From an uncultured Clostridiaceae bacterium (lineage in GTDB: Bacteria; Bacillota; Clostridia; Lachnospirales; Lachnospiraceae), in assembly GCA_949948825.1 (NCBI GenBank), contig CATLIJ010000009.1, positions 1 through 20,869 of the forward strand: a stretch of DNA of 20,869 nucleotides, given 5' to 3'. The first letter of the stretch is position 1; every line of letters begins with the position of its first letter. A program made the position numbers and the translations under genes. Positions 8,046 to 15,871 of the stretch are shown in pieces. The notes below the pieces were generated by a model. That model was not told the DNA's origin and did not search any database. It saw only the letters and a list, made by a program, of their open reading frames with translations.

Positions 8046-8735
8046 TTATTTTTCAGCCTTTGGATATTCATTGCAAAGCAGCCGGTAAGGAGGTTCATCT
8101 TCTTCAATCTCTGGGAAACGGCCCATTTTTTCATAGAACCGGTTGTCTGTGTTGTCATCATTACACTGGCTGACCTCTCCCAAAAGGACCGGGCCACTGC
8201 CTTCCTCCACTTCAAAATCATGGTACAGATATGGATAGATTGTAATGCTTTCTCCTGGTGTCAGGCGGACCTGAGTTCCTGCAGGAACTACCATCTCTCT
8301 GCCATCTACATGAACATGGACATCACTTTCTTTATCCAGTTCTTCCTCCTTGGTAGAATTGTATACACGAATTAATACATTTCCACCTCCCCGGTTGATG
8401 ATATCTTCCATTTTGGACCAGTGGAAATGCATGGGAGAATATTGGCCTTCTTTAATATATAAAAGCTTTTCTGCATAGGTTTTGGTGTATTTTTCCGGCA
8501 TTTTCAGATTTCCGTTACGGATGGTAATAAGAGAGAAGCCAACCTTATTAAAATCTCCCAAACCATAATCTGTAATGTCCCATCCCAGCATATTATCCCG
8601 GACTTCGTCATAATCACTTCCTTTTTCCTTCCACTCTTCTGGTGTGAAATTACAGAAGGGAGGGATTGCAAAACGATATTCCTTTACCATGCTTTCCATT
8701 TCCTTCAGAGCTGCATTGATTTCACTGCGTTTCAT
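8046..8735 (-). CDS. D-lyxose/D-mannose ketol-isomerase family protein
   Basis: A 229-residue cupin-fold isomerase of the D-lyxose ketol-isomerase family (E. coli LyxI, B. subtilis YdaE). These are Mn-dependent enzymes converting D-lyxose to D-xylulose, and often D-mannose to D-fructose. The predicted metal ligands are H103 and H105 (MHFHWSKMEDI), E110 and H172 (PYLYHDFEV). The ATG at 8735 is chosen over an in-frame ATG at 8744 because the latter directly abuts the Shine-Dalgarno sequence with no spacing. The gene lies downstream of the sugar-binding lipoprotein gene and before the DUF4432 gene, which places it in catabolism of the transported sugar. Family is confident. The actual substrate (lyxose, mannose or another aldose) cannot be read from the sequence. 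Confidence 0.88.
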   Translation of the reverse strand: MKRSEINAALKEMESMVKEYRFAIPPFCNFTPEEWKEKGSDYDEVRDNMLGWDITDYGLGDFNKVGFSLITIRNGNLKMPEKYTKTYAEKLLYIKEGQYSPMHFHWSKMEDIINRGGGNVLIRVYNSTKEEELDKESDVHVHVDGREMVVPAGTQVRLTPGESITIYPYLYHDFEVEEGSGPVLLGEVSQCNDDNTDNRFYEKMGRFPEIEEDEPPYRLLCNEYPKAEK

Positions 8736-8744
8736 GTGATTCAT

Positions 8745-8751
8745 CCTCCTT
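8745..8751 (-). promoter_or_regulatory. ribosome binding site that decides the isomerase start
   Basis: AAGGAGG on the minus strand. It ends immediately before an ATG at 8744 (0 bp spacing) and 9 bp before the ATG at 8735. Only the second spacing suits initiation, so the start is at 8735. Confidence 0.8.
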
Positions 8752-8810
8752 AAATTGATACAGTAACCAATAATATGTGGCTCTTCCCTGCTTGATTATT
8801 AGCCAAATGA

Positions 8811-8854
8811 AGCACCAGGCAGGAACTCCTGCATGATAACTGGTGCTCCTGCCT
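8811..8854 (-). promoter_or_regulatory. nested inverted repeats between lipoprotein and isomerase genes
   Basis: Two mutually exclusive pairings are visible. AGCACCAG (8811-8818) is complementary to CTGGTGCT (8840-8847) and encloses the small hairpin GCAGG-AACT-CCTGC (8819-8832). Alternatively AGGCAGGA (8817-8824) pairs with TCCTGCCT (8847-8854). It lies 38 bp after the lipoprotein stop and 76 bp before the isomerase ribosome binding site. No strong U-tract follows on the minus strand. It is more likely a partial terminator or 3'-end-stabilising element, giving more lipoprotein than enzyme mRNA, than a full terminator. The rest of the 156-bp gap shows nothing else. Confidence 0.6.
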
Positions 8855-8891
8855 GTTTCATATTACTACTTTAAAAACTTTTGTGCAATCT

Positions 8892-10739
8892 TTATTTGGT
8901 TAATACAGAAACTCCTGTATCCTGTACAGCGCCGCCCAAAGACTCGCCTTCCAGAGCTTTTACAGCAGCCTTTACGCCCTCGGAACCCATAACATCCGGA
9001 TTCTGTGCCATGGTGCAAAGAAGATATCCGTCATTAATCAGATTCATAATAGCATCTGATTTGTCAAATCCCACGCCAACAATATTGGAATTGCCGGAAG
9101 CTTTGATTGCATTGCCAGTACCAGTGGTGGAGCCTTCGTTACATCCGAAGATACCTACAACGCCCTGGGTAATGTAGTTTTCAGCAATGGTCTGGGATTT
9201 GGCTGCATCGCCTTCACCATACTGAGTTTCCATCAGTTCATAACCTTTGCCTTCAAAAGCAGACCGGAAGCCGTTCTCTCTTTTAACTGTAGAGTCAGTT
9301 GCTGCATTAACATTGACAATACCAATTTTACCAGAGGTAACTCCGGCAGCTTCCAGAGCTTTGATCATTTCTTCGCCAGCAGTTTTACCAGCAGCTTCAT
9401 TGTCTGTGGAGAAGGTGGCTTCAGCATCTACATTGGCAGGAGAGTCCACATAGACAATCTTAACGCCAGAAGATGCGGCTTCCTTCAGTGCGGAGGAGAT
9501 TGCGTCCGGACCGTTGGCTGCTACAATAATTGCCTCATAATTACCAGCAACTGCATTGTTGACACACTCAATCTGCTGAGCGTCATCCTTTGTGTTGGGA
9601 GACATAAAGGTAACAGTCACTCCCAGCTCTTCTGCAGTCTTCTGAGCGCCTTCGTTCAGAGTTACCCAGTGCTGGTCAATAGAGTCCATGGTAATCAAGG
9701 CAATCTTCCACTCCTTGCTTGCTGCTACAGGTGTATCCGAGGAGGCAGCAGCGCTTCCACCAGCCTTAATGGCAGATACTCCAGTATCTGTGACCTTTCC
9801 GCCAAGAGACTCGCCGTTAATGGCTTTTACAGCAGCTTTCACACCTTCTTCACCCATAACATCCGGATTCTGTGCCATGGTGCAAAGCAAATAACCATCA
9901 TCAATCAGGTTTAAGATAGCATCCGATTTGTCAAAGCCTACACCCACAATATCAGATTTGCCGGAAGCTTTGATTGCATTGCCAGTACCAGTGGTGGAGC
10001 CTTCGTTACATCCAAAGATACCTACAACACCCTGAGTAATATAGTTTTCAGCGATGGTCTGAGATTTGGCTGCATCGCCTTCGCCATACTGAGTTTCCAT
10101 CAGCTCATAGCCTTTGCCCTCAAAAGCGGACCGGAAACCGTTTTCTCTCTTAACTGTAGAATCAGTTGCAGCGTTTACATTGACAATGCCGATCTTGCCA
10201 GAGGTGATGCCAGCAGCCTCCAGAGCTTTGATCATTTCCTCACCGGCAGTTTTACCAGCAGCCTCATTATCCGTGGAGAAGGTGGCTTCTGCATCTACAT
10301 TAGCCGGAGAGTCTACATAGACAATCTTAACTCCCGCGGAGACAGCTTCCTTCAGTGCAGACGAGATAGCGTCCGGACCATTGGCAGCCACTATGATGGC
10401 TTTGTATCCGCCGGCAACCGCATTGTTGACACATTCAATCTGCTGAGCGTCATCTTTGGTATTGGGAGACATAAAGGTAACAGATACACCCAGTTCTCCG
10501 GCTGCCTTCTGAGCGCCCTCATTTAGAGTTACCCAGTGTTGGTCAATGGAGTCCATGGTAATCAGAGCAATCTTCATATCTCCGGACGGAGCCGCTGCTG
10601 CTGTTGTAGGCGCTGCTGCTTCGCTTCCAGCCGGAGCAGGGGCAGCAGCTGATTCAGCTGGTTTGGAGCTGCTGCAGCCAGTAATGGACGCAGCCAGCAA
10701 AGCTGCACAGCTTAACATGGCAAGTAATTTTTTCTTCAT
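8892..10739 (-). CDS. sugar-binding lipoprotein with two tandem Peripla_BP_4 domains
   Basis: A 615-residue ABC substrate-binding protein, about twice the usual 310-350. Residues 1-22 are a lipoprotein signal (K-rich start, hydrophobic core, lipobox I19-T-G-C22). Residues 23-54 are an Ala/Pro/Ser linker. Two type I sugar-binding domains follow, residues 55-326 and 344-615, joined by a 17-residue Ala/Ser-rich linker. The domains align without gaps and differ at about 21 of 271 positions (about 92% identical), with only a few third-base changes between them. Each carries the same candidate ligand-pocket motifs (ITMDSIDQHWV, AANGPD, YVDSPAN, GCNEGSTTG). RBS AAAGGAGGA precedes the ATG by 6 bp. 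It would deliver sugar to the permease and ATPase encoded just upstream. The fusion reads cleanly with no frameshift, pointing to a recent in-frame tandem duplication. Confidence 0.93.
   Translation of the reverse strand: MKKKLLAMLSCAALLAASITGCSSSKPAESAAAPAPAGSEAAAPTTAAAAPSGDMKIALITMDSIDQHWVTLNEGAQKAAGELGVSVTFMSPNTKDDAQQIECVNNAVAGGYKAIIVAANGPDAISSALKEAVSAGVKIVYVDSPANVDAEATFSTDNEAAGKTAGEEMIKALEAAGITSGKIGIVNVNAATDSTVKRENGFRSAFEGKGYELMETQYGEGDAAKSQTIAENYITQGVVGIFGCNEGSTTGTGNAIKASGKSDIVGVGFDKSDAILNLIDDGYLLCTMAQNPDVMGEEGVKAAVKAINGESLGGKVTDTGVSAIKAGGSAAASSDTPVAASKEWKIALITMDSIDQHWVTLNEGAQKTAEELGVTVTFMSPNTKDDAQQIECVNNAVAGNYEAIIVAANGPDAISSALKEAASSGVKIVYVDSPANVDAEATFSTDNEAAGKTAGEEMIKALEAAGVTSGKIGIVNVNAATDSTVKRENGFRSAFEGKGYELMETQYGEGDAAKSQTIAENYITQGVVGIFGCNEGSTTGTGNAIKASGNSNIVGVGFDKSDAIMNLINDGYLLCTMAQNPDVMGSEGVKAAVKALEGESLGGAVQDTGVSVLTK
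8895..9710 (-). repeat. intragenic duplication, copy 2 of binding domain
   Basis: Encodes residues 344-615 of the lipoprotein and is a near-identical copy of 9762-10577 (offset 867 bp). Long identical runs are interrupted mainly by synonymous changes. Confidence 0.92.
9762..10577 (-). repeat. intragenic duplication, copy 1 of binding domain
   Basis: Encodes residues 55-326 of the lipoprotein. The intervening 51 bp encodes the linker, which resembles the Ala/Ser-rich linker after the lipobox. This fits fusion of the end of one gene copy to the linker of a second. Confidence 0.92.
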
Positions 10740-10769
10740 AAAACATCCTCCTTTTTAATGGTCTTATGA

Positions 10770-10795
10770 TTAACCGCTTTTTATAAAACGGCTAA
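10770..10795 (-). promoter_or_regulatory. AT-rich stem-loop between permease and lipoprotein genes
   Basis: TTAACCG (10770-10776) and CGGCTAA (10789-10795) pair, with one G-U in the minus-strand RNA, around a TTTTTATAAAA core. It lies in the 62-bp gap upstream of the lipoprotein ribosome binding site. A role in mRNA processing or stability, raising lipoprotein expression, is plausible but unproven. Confidence 0.4.
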
Positions 10796-10801
10796 GTTCT
10801 A

Positions 10802-11815
10802 TTATTTAGATTTTTTTCCGAAATTGCCGGAGCGAATAACCACATCCAGAAGTACGGAGAATACTACAATAATACCAATCACTAACCGTTGGATTCCTAC
10901 CTGTGCGCCGATCATATTCAGACCGTTTTCCAGAGTCTGCCATACAGCTGCTCCTGCAAATGTGCCAAGAAGAAGGCCAGTTCCGCCAAGAGGAGAGATT
11001 CCGCCGATTACACCGGCTGCCACACCATACATCTCGTACATATTTCCTGCTTCCATATTGCCCATGCCTGCCTGTGCGCAGAGGATCAGTCCAACTACAC
11101 ATGCACATACAGAGCTGACTAAATATGCTTTGATTGTGGTTGTAACTACATTGACTCCGGACAATTTTGCAGCATCTACATTAGAACCAATGGCATAAAT
11201 ATGTCTTCCGGTCCTGGTTTTGGACAGGAGGAAGAAAAACACCAGAAACAGCACTAATGCAATCCAGAAGGTATTGAAGATTCCAAAGGTTTTTCCATAA
11301 TAAAAGAAATTCTGGAAGCTGTCACCAGCCTCTTTGCCGATTCCGGTGGCAATGGCATCTGTGTTCCGGTTATTGTTAACCATATAGGCAGCGCCTCTGG
11401 TTACAAACATGGTTCCCAAAGTGGCAATAAAAGGCGGCAGTTTGAATTTGCCTACCAAAATTCCGTTGACCACACCGCAGCAAAGGCAGCAGATCAGGGC
11501 TACCATCATGGCAACAGCAGGTGAAATGCCTCTGGTCATCATGGTTGCAGATATCATAGCGCTCATACCTACCATGGAACCAATGGAAAGGTCAATATTT
11601 CCAGTGATCAGCAAATAGCTTTGACCTACGCCGATCAGCAGATATTTGGACATGGAACGTAAAAGATTCATTACATTCTGTCCGGAAAATACATTCTGGT
11701 CAATAATTCCAAATGCAATGTAAATAATCACCAAACCTCCAAAGGCTGTGAGTACTGCGCCCATTCCTCTTGTGCCAAGAAGCCGTTTTATAGCGCTTTG
11801 CTTATTATTATTCAT
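10802..11815 (-). CDS. RbsC-like sugar ABC transporter permease
   Basis: A 337-residue integral membrane protein of the BPD_transp_2 family (RbsC/XylH type), with about eight to ten hydrophobic helices. The family motifs GNIDLSIGSMVG (about residues 68-79) and GRHIYAIGSNVDAAKLSG (the cytoplasmic loop that contacts the ATPase) are clear. It forms the membrane channel for the sugar bound by the lipoprotein, powered by the RbsA-like ATPase encoded upstream. The start at 11815 is preferred over ATG 11830: GGAGG (11824-11828) overlaps the region right after the upstream ATG but lies 8 bp before ATG 11815. Spacing to the ATPase gene is 46 bp and to the lipoprotein gene 62 bp. Confidence 0.93.
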   Translation of the reverse strand: MNNNKQSAIKRLLGTRGMGAVLTAFGGLVIIYIAFGIIDQNVFSGQNVMNLLRSMSKYLLIGVGQSYLLITGNIDLSIGSMVGMSAMISATMMTRGISPAVAMMVALICCLCCGVVNGILVGKFKLPPFIATLGTMFVTRGAAYMVNNNRNTDAIATGIGKEAGDSFQNFFYYGKTFGIFNTFWIALVLFLVFFFLLSKTRTGRHIYAIGSNVDAAKLSGVNVVTTTIKAYLVSSVCACVVGLILCAQAGMGNMEAGNMYEMYGVAAGVIGGISPLGGTGLLLGTFAGAAVWQTLENGLNMIGAQVGIQRLVIGIIVVFSVLLDVVIRSGNFGKKSK

Positions 11816-11861
11816 AGTTCTGTCCTCCATTTCGTGTTGGGTAAATTATATCATGCTGTTT

Positions 11862-13370
11862 TCAGACTGCCTGTTGTTTCTTCTCAAAATCCGTAGCATA
11901 TTTCAGAACTTCGTTTTGAGTAGTTTCACGGGCCATAACCTGGCCAGTAATCCGGCCGTCACACATGACAATAACCCGGTCCGCAATTCCTAAAACCTCC
12001 GGCATTTCGGAAGACACAAACATAACTGCAATTCCTTGCTGCTTTAATTTGTTCATCAGGTTATAGATCTCTACCTTCGCGCCCACATCGATTCCTCTGG
12101 TAGGTTCGTCAAAGATTACTACCCGTGAATTGCGTGCAAGCCATTTTCCCACCACTACTTTTTGTTGGTTTCCGCCAGAAAGGTTAGCTGCGTTTACTTC
12201 CACGCTGGGGGTTTTGATTAACAGGTTTTCAACGGCTTCTGCACAAAGCTGGTCTTCCTTGCTGCTGCTGATTACGCCCATGGCATTGCACAGCAAATCC
12301 AGGTTTGGAAGAGCAAGATTATGCCGAATGCTGAGCTTTGTACAAAGTCCATCCTTTTTTCGGTCCTCAGGGGCCAGAACGATACCTGCTTTGATAGCAT
12401 CCATAGGACACTGGATATGAACTTCCTTATCATCCAGAAAAATCTGTCCGCTTGTCTTTGGGTCTACGCCAAAGATTGCCCGTGTAGTCTCAGTCCGCCC
12501 AGCTCCCATCAGTCCGGCAAAGCCAACAATCTCTCCCTCATAAAGGGAAAAATTAATATCCCGGACTAATCTGCCAGCATTGAGATTTTTTACCTCAAAG
12601 ATCTTTTTTCCTTTTGGACAGGAAACACGCGGAAACTGTTCTTTGATTTCCCTCCCTACCATGTTGGCAATGATTTGATCCATGGACATGCTGGTAAAAT
12701 CGCCATTGGTAATATATTGTCCGTCCCGCATGATTGTCACCCGGTCTACAATGGCCTGCAGCTCTTCTAAACGGTGAGATATGTATACAATACCGCAGCC
12801 ATCCGCTTTTAGTTTGCGGATAATTCGAAACAGGTCTTCAATTTCCTTTGCAGTCAGAGAGGAGGTAGGTTCATCCATGATCAATATTTTAGCATGAATG
12901 GAAAGGGCTTTTGCAATCTCAACCATCTGCTGTTTTGATACTGGCAGGTCTCCTACAATCTGCCGCGGGTCAAGATCAATCTTAAGCTCACTTAAGATCT
13001 CGGCAGCTTCCGCTTCCATTTCACTGTTCTTTAATAGGACTCCATTGACCCGCTCTCTTCCAAGAAACATATTTTCCGTTACAGTTAAGTGGCGGCACAT
13101 ATTTAATTCCTGGTGTATAATAGCCACACCCACTTCCTGGGCCTGCCTGGGAGTCAGATTTTCATAGTTTTTTCCAAAAATGCTCATGGTTCCGCTGTCT
13201 TTTGTATAAACACCGCTGAGAATCTTCATCAACGTTGATTTTCCTGCCCCGTTTTCACCCAAAAGAGCCATTACTTCACCGGAACGAAGTTCAAAGTTTA
13301 CATTATCAAGGGCTTTTACACCTGGGAAATTCTTGACAATGTTTTGCATAGATACGATTATTTCTCCCAT
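11862..13370 (-). CDS. RbsA/XylG-like sugar ABC transporter ATPase
   Basis: A 502-residue cytoplasmic ATPase with two fused nucleotide-binding domains, typical of CUT2 (ribose-type) importers. First half: Walker A GENGAGKST (38-46), Q-loop in IIHQE, signature-like LPVSKQQ (142-148), Walker B with D166-E167, and H-loop H199. Second half: the family's variant Walker A GLMGAGRTE (286-294), signature LSGGNQQK (397-404), and Walker B D421-E422. All catalytic residues normal for the family are present. The start at 13370 is used because it follows GAGGGA and lies after the ROK stop. Upstream in-frame ATGs would overlap the ROK gene. It works with the adjacent permease and lipoprotein. It also serves as a reference for the degenerate paralogue at 14382-15827. 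Confidence 0.95.
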   Translation of the reverse strand: MGEIIVSMQNIVKNFPGVKALDNVNFELRSGEVMALLGENGAGKSTLMKILSGVYTKDSGTMSIFGKNYENLTPRQAQEVGVAIIHQELNMCRHLTVTENMFLGRERVNGVLLKNSEMEAEAAEILSELKIDLDPRQIVGDLPVSKQQMVEIAKALSIHAKILIMDEPTSSLTAKEIEDLFRIIRKLKADGCGIVYISHRLEELQAIVDRVTIMRDGQYITNGDFTSMSMDQIIANMVGREIKEQFPRVSCPKGKKIFEVKNLNAGRLVRDINFSLYEGEIVGFAGLMGAGRTETTRAIFGVDPKTSGQIFLDDKEVHIQCPMDAIKAGIVLAPEDRKKDGLCTKLSIRHNLALPNLDLLCNAMGVISSSKEDQLCAEAVENLLIKTPSVEVNAANLSGGNQQKVVVGKWLARNSRVVIFDEPTRGIDVGAKVEIYNLMNKLKQQGIAVMFVSSEMPEVLGIADRVIVMCDGRITGQVMARETTQNEVLKYATDFEKKQQAV

Positions 13371-13386
13371 TTGTTCCCTCGCTTTC

Positions 13387-14286
13387 TTAGAAGCTGTGTG
13401 ATACTTTTGCACAGTCTTCTGGTTTATTCTGCATGGCAATAGAAAGGGCAGCCGTGTCTCCTAAAGCTTCTCCCAACATAGCAGGAACCACCATACATGC
13501 ATTTCGGCTTTTGGCAAGAGTCTCTGCTTCCAGGATACGATACATGGAATCTGCCATAAACTGTCTTGCTCTCACATAGATGCTGCCTATTACAATACGT
13601 TCCGGATTCAGGAGATCAATGAGAAGCGCCAGAAGCTTTCCTAAATATTGTCCGGTTTGTTCCCATATTTTAAGAGCCTTCTCATCTCCCAAAGCAGCCA
13701 ATTCTGCCAGATGGGCTGCGCTGCCAAGACCATATTGGGCAATGCCGCCGCCGCTGCAGTAGCCTTCATAAGATCCGGATTTTCCGTATCCAATGTGTCC
13801 CTGGTCAAAGAGCCGTATATGACCTACTTCCCCTGCCATTCCGGAAGAACCAGAATAAAGCTTTCCGTTTAAGATCAGCCCTGCTCCCAAACCAGTTCCA
13901 AAGGTGAGAAAAATCATATTTTCACATCCTTTTCCAGCGCCGAATTTCCATTCAGCCATTGCACAGGCATCTGCGTCATTTTCCAGATAAGCCGGCACAT
14001 GAAATTGGTCCGTCAAAAGCTTTCCAATGGGAACCTGATCCCATCCGGGAAGATTGGGAGGCCCCAGGATCAAGCCCTTTTTGCTGTCAAGAGGTCCGCC
14101 GCAACTGACTCCAATGGCAGTCACCAGAGGGTCCCACAATTTTTCCACGCCATTGAAAATCTGGTTTAAAGTCTGGTCTTTATCCTGAGTGGAAAAACGA
14201 AGCTTTTCCAGAATGGCTCCTTTTTCATCACCACGGACAACAGCACACTTGGTTCCGCCGATATCAATTCCAATATATTGTTTCAT
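13387..14286 (-). CDS. ROK family sugar kinase lacking the zinc cysteines
   Basis: A 299-residue ROK-family protein with no DNA-binding N-terminus, so a sugar kinase rather than a repressor. The ATP phosphate motif D7-I-G-G-T (IGIDIGGTK), the catalytic-base motif E102-N-D104-A, the FGTGLGAG loop (129-136) and GEVGH156 are intact. The usual ROK zinc cluster CxCGxxGCxE is replaced by IGYGKSGSYE (165-174). All three Cys are gone, while both Gly and the Glu remain. It probably phosphorylates the imported or isomerised hexose (fructose, mannose or allose type). The start at 14286 follows AGAGGA and a promoter ending about 20 bp upstream. Upstream ATG 14337 would lie before that promoter. It is the first gene of the transport operon, 16 bp before the ATPase gene. 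Confidence 0.9.
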   Translation of the reverse strand: MKQYIGIDIGGTKCAVVRGDEKGAILEKLRFSTQDKDQTLNQIFNGVEKLWDPLVTAIGVSCGGPLDSKKGLILGPPNLPGWDQVPIGKLLTDQFHVPAYLENDADACAMAEWKFGAGKGCENMIFLTFGTGLGAGLILNGKLYSGSSGMAGEVGHIRLFDQGHIGYGKSGSYEGYCSGGGIAQYGLGSAAHLAELAALGDEKALKIWEQTGQYLGKLLALLIDLLNPERIVIGSIYVRARQFMADSMYRILEAETLAKSRNACMVVPAMLGEALGDTAALSIAMQNKPEDCAKVSHSF

Positions 14287-14311
14287 AGATTCCTCTTTCT
14301 TATCTAAAATT

Positions 14312-14340
14312 AGTATAACATGACAAAAAGCTAACAAAAA
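14312..14340 (-). promoter_or_regulatory. extended -10 promoter for the sugar transport operon
   Basis: On the minus strand TATACT (14312-14317) is preceded by TGT, an extended -10. The upstream region is T-rich (TTTTTGTTAGC), without a good -35 at standard spacing. Transcription would start near 14305, giving a leader of about 20 nt before the ROK ATG. The missing -35 fits an activator-dependent promoter, for which the YesN-type regulator encoded upstream is the obvious candidate. The 95-bp gap shows no clear terminator. Confidence 0.5.
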
Positions 14341-14381
14341 GAGGGCATTCTTTCGGTTAAGGTGGACAATCTTTTGATTTT

Positions 14382-15827
14382 TTACCAGTCTACCTGATCA
14401 AATTCATTTTTTTCGTAAGTGACCACACAGGTTCCGTTTTCCACAACCATCAGGCGGTCTGCAATATCCAGTGTATCAGAAATATTGGCAGTGATAATGA
14501 GCACAGCAGTCCCTCCTTTTAAGATACCTCTTAGCAAAGCCAGAATTTTCATCCGAACAAACATATCTCCTTTGGCTAAAGGCTGTATACATACCAAAAC
14601 CCTGGGTTTAAAAAGCCAGATACGATGATAGACAAGGGCAATCTGTTCTCCTAAGGATAAATTTGATATGGAAGTTTCATTAATAATATTTCCGACAATA
14701 TGGGAATACTCTTTTCGTATACTTTTATAAATTTTTCCGGGAATTAAACTTTTCTTTAACTTGCGGTCCAGAAGAAAGGTCAGATTTTCCATATAGGTTC
14801 GTTCCCAAAACAGCAGAGATTCTGTACAGTCTTTTGGAATAATGGAAAGACCAGATTCCAGATAATTTGCAGCCTGATTCAAAGTAAAAGGTTTATGGTC
14901 CAGGGTGATATGCCCCTGTATACAGGTTTCACCGCCAGTAAGGAGGGATAAGATATCTTGGGCAATCTGATTGTCCCTGTCTAAGATGGTCAGGCATTCT
15001 CCTCTGTGGAGCACAAAACGCAGTCCTTGAAGATGCTTTGTATGGACATTGTGAAAATGAAGGATTCCCGCTTCATTGTCTGGTTCTGCCTCCGCGCCGG
15101 GAACAAACCATTCTGTAATATAGGGCGCGATTTGTTCATCATTCATTTCATCCTGTTCAAAAATTTTGATAATGCTTCCATCATAGAGCAGAGAGGTTCT
15201 GTCTGCAATCCGGAAAAGCTCCTGATGATGATTGCCAATATAGAGTACAGATATTTGATTGTCTCTTACCTTTCTTAACATTTTTTGAAATTGAGTCAGT
15301 TCATATTGGCTTAGAAAATTACCTGGATTGTCAATAATAATCAGCCGGCATCCAAGGAGCAGTCCCTTTCCCAGTTCTACCAGACACCGTTCCAGACTGG
15401 TAAGGGAGGATACCCGTTTCAGAAGATTCACATGAATTTCGTTTTCCTCAAAGAAGGCCTTTGCCTGTTCCTGAAGAATCCGTTCATTGATAAAATATTT
15501 TTTAAACCCTTTTCGGAGGACAAAAAGGTTATCCACTACGCTTAGACCCTGTACCAGATGGCTGGTCTGCTCAATGACACAGACCCGGTTCGTATTTCCA
15601 TTGCTGTGAGAATAACTGTTGACAATCTTTCCGTCATACCAAACAGTTCCAAAGGAAATCGGGAGATTTTGGCAGATCAGGTCAATCAGCTGTCCCCGTC
15701 CTTTGTCCCGTCCGGTCAGGAGTCCCATGATTTCTCCGGCAAACATCTGAAAATTCAGATTGTCCAGTAATGTATCTCCATTTCGAATCATAGTCACATG
15801 ATCCATTCTTAAAAGTTCGTGTTTCAT
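14382..15827 (-). CDS. RbsA-like twin ABC protein with lost catalytic motifs (pseudo-ATPase)
   Basis: A 481-residue protein with the RbsA two-domain layout that aligns position for position with the active paralogue at 11862-13370 through the first half. The motifs are degenerate. Walker A becomes TGRDKGRGQ (38-46; the lysine is R44). The signature becomes LTSLERC (142-148). Walker B keeps D166 but the catalytic Glu is N167. The H-loop His aligns with N199. In the second half the P-loop is DRDNQIAQD (283-291), the signature is LSLGEQIA (390-397), and the Walker B D-E is I414-Q415. ATP hydrolysis is very unlikely. The frame is intact and the start at 15827 has AGGAG with 8 bp spacing; ATG 15878, overlapping the kinase stop, lacks one. 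It follows the histidine kinase gene in one operon, so a signalling or adaptor role is inferred. Confidence 0.88.
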   Translation of the reverse strand: MKHELLRMDHVTMIRNGDTLLDNLNFQMFAGEIMGLLTGRDKGRGQLIDLICQNLPISFGTVWYDGKIVNSYSHSNGNTNRVCVIEQTSHLVQGLSVVDNLFVLRKGFKKYFINERILQEQAKAFFEENEIHVNLLKRVSSLTSLERCLVELGKGLLLGCRLIIIDNPGNFLSQYELTQFQKMLRKVRDNQISVLYIGNHHQELFRIADRTSLLYDGSIIKIFEQDEMNDEQIAPYITEWFVPGAEAEPDNEAGILHFHNVHTKHLQGLRFVLHRGECLTILDRDNQIAQDILSLLTGGETCIQGHITLDHKPFTLNQAANYLESGLSIIPKDCTESLLFWERTYMENLTFLLDRKLKKSLIPGKIYKSIRKEYSHIVGNIINETSISNLSLGEQIALVYHRIWLFKPRVLVCIQPLAKGDMFVRMKILALLRGILKGGTAVLIITANISDTLDIADRLMVVENGTCVVTYEKNEFDQVDW

Positions 15828-15871
15828 AAAGGCTCCTTGCATATTTGCGTGCTGTGGAAGCTTTGAATCGG

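Noticed and set aside
7011..8375. Long + strand frames of 175 and 179 codons
   Set aside because: They lie antisense to the DUF4432 and isomerase genes, which have family motifs and ribosome binding sites; the + frames have neither.
14300..14345. TGTTAGCTTTTTGTCA as a CcpA (cre) site
   Set aside because: Half-site spacing is 2 bp too long and the central CG is absent, so it does not match the cre consensus.
14382..15827. Degenerate ABC gene as a decaying pseudogene
   Set aside because: The 481-codon frame has no stop or frameshift, has a proper ribosome binding site, and keeps gap-free alignment with RbsA in the first half. Retention for a non-catalytic role fits better.
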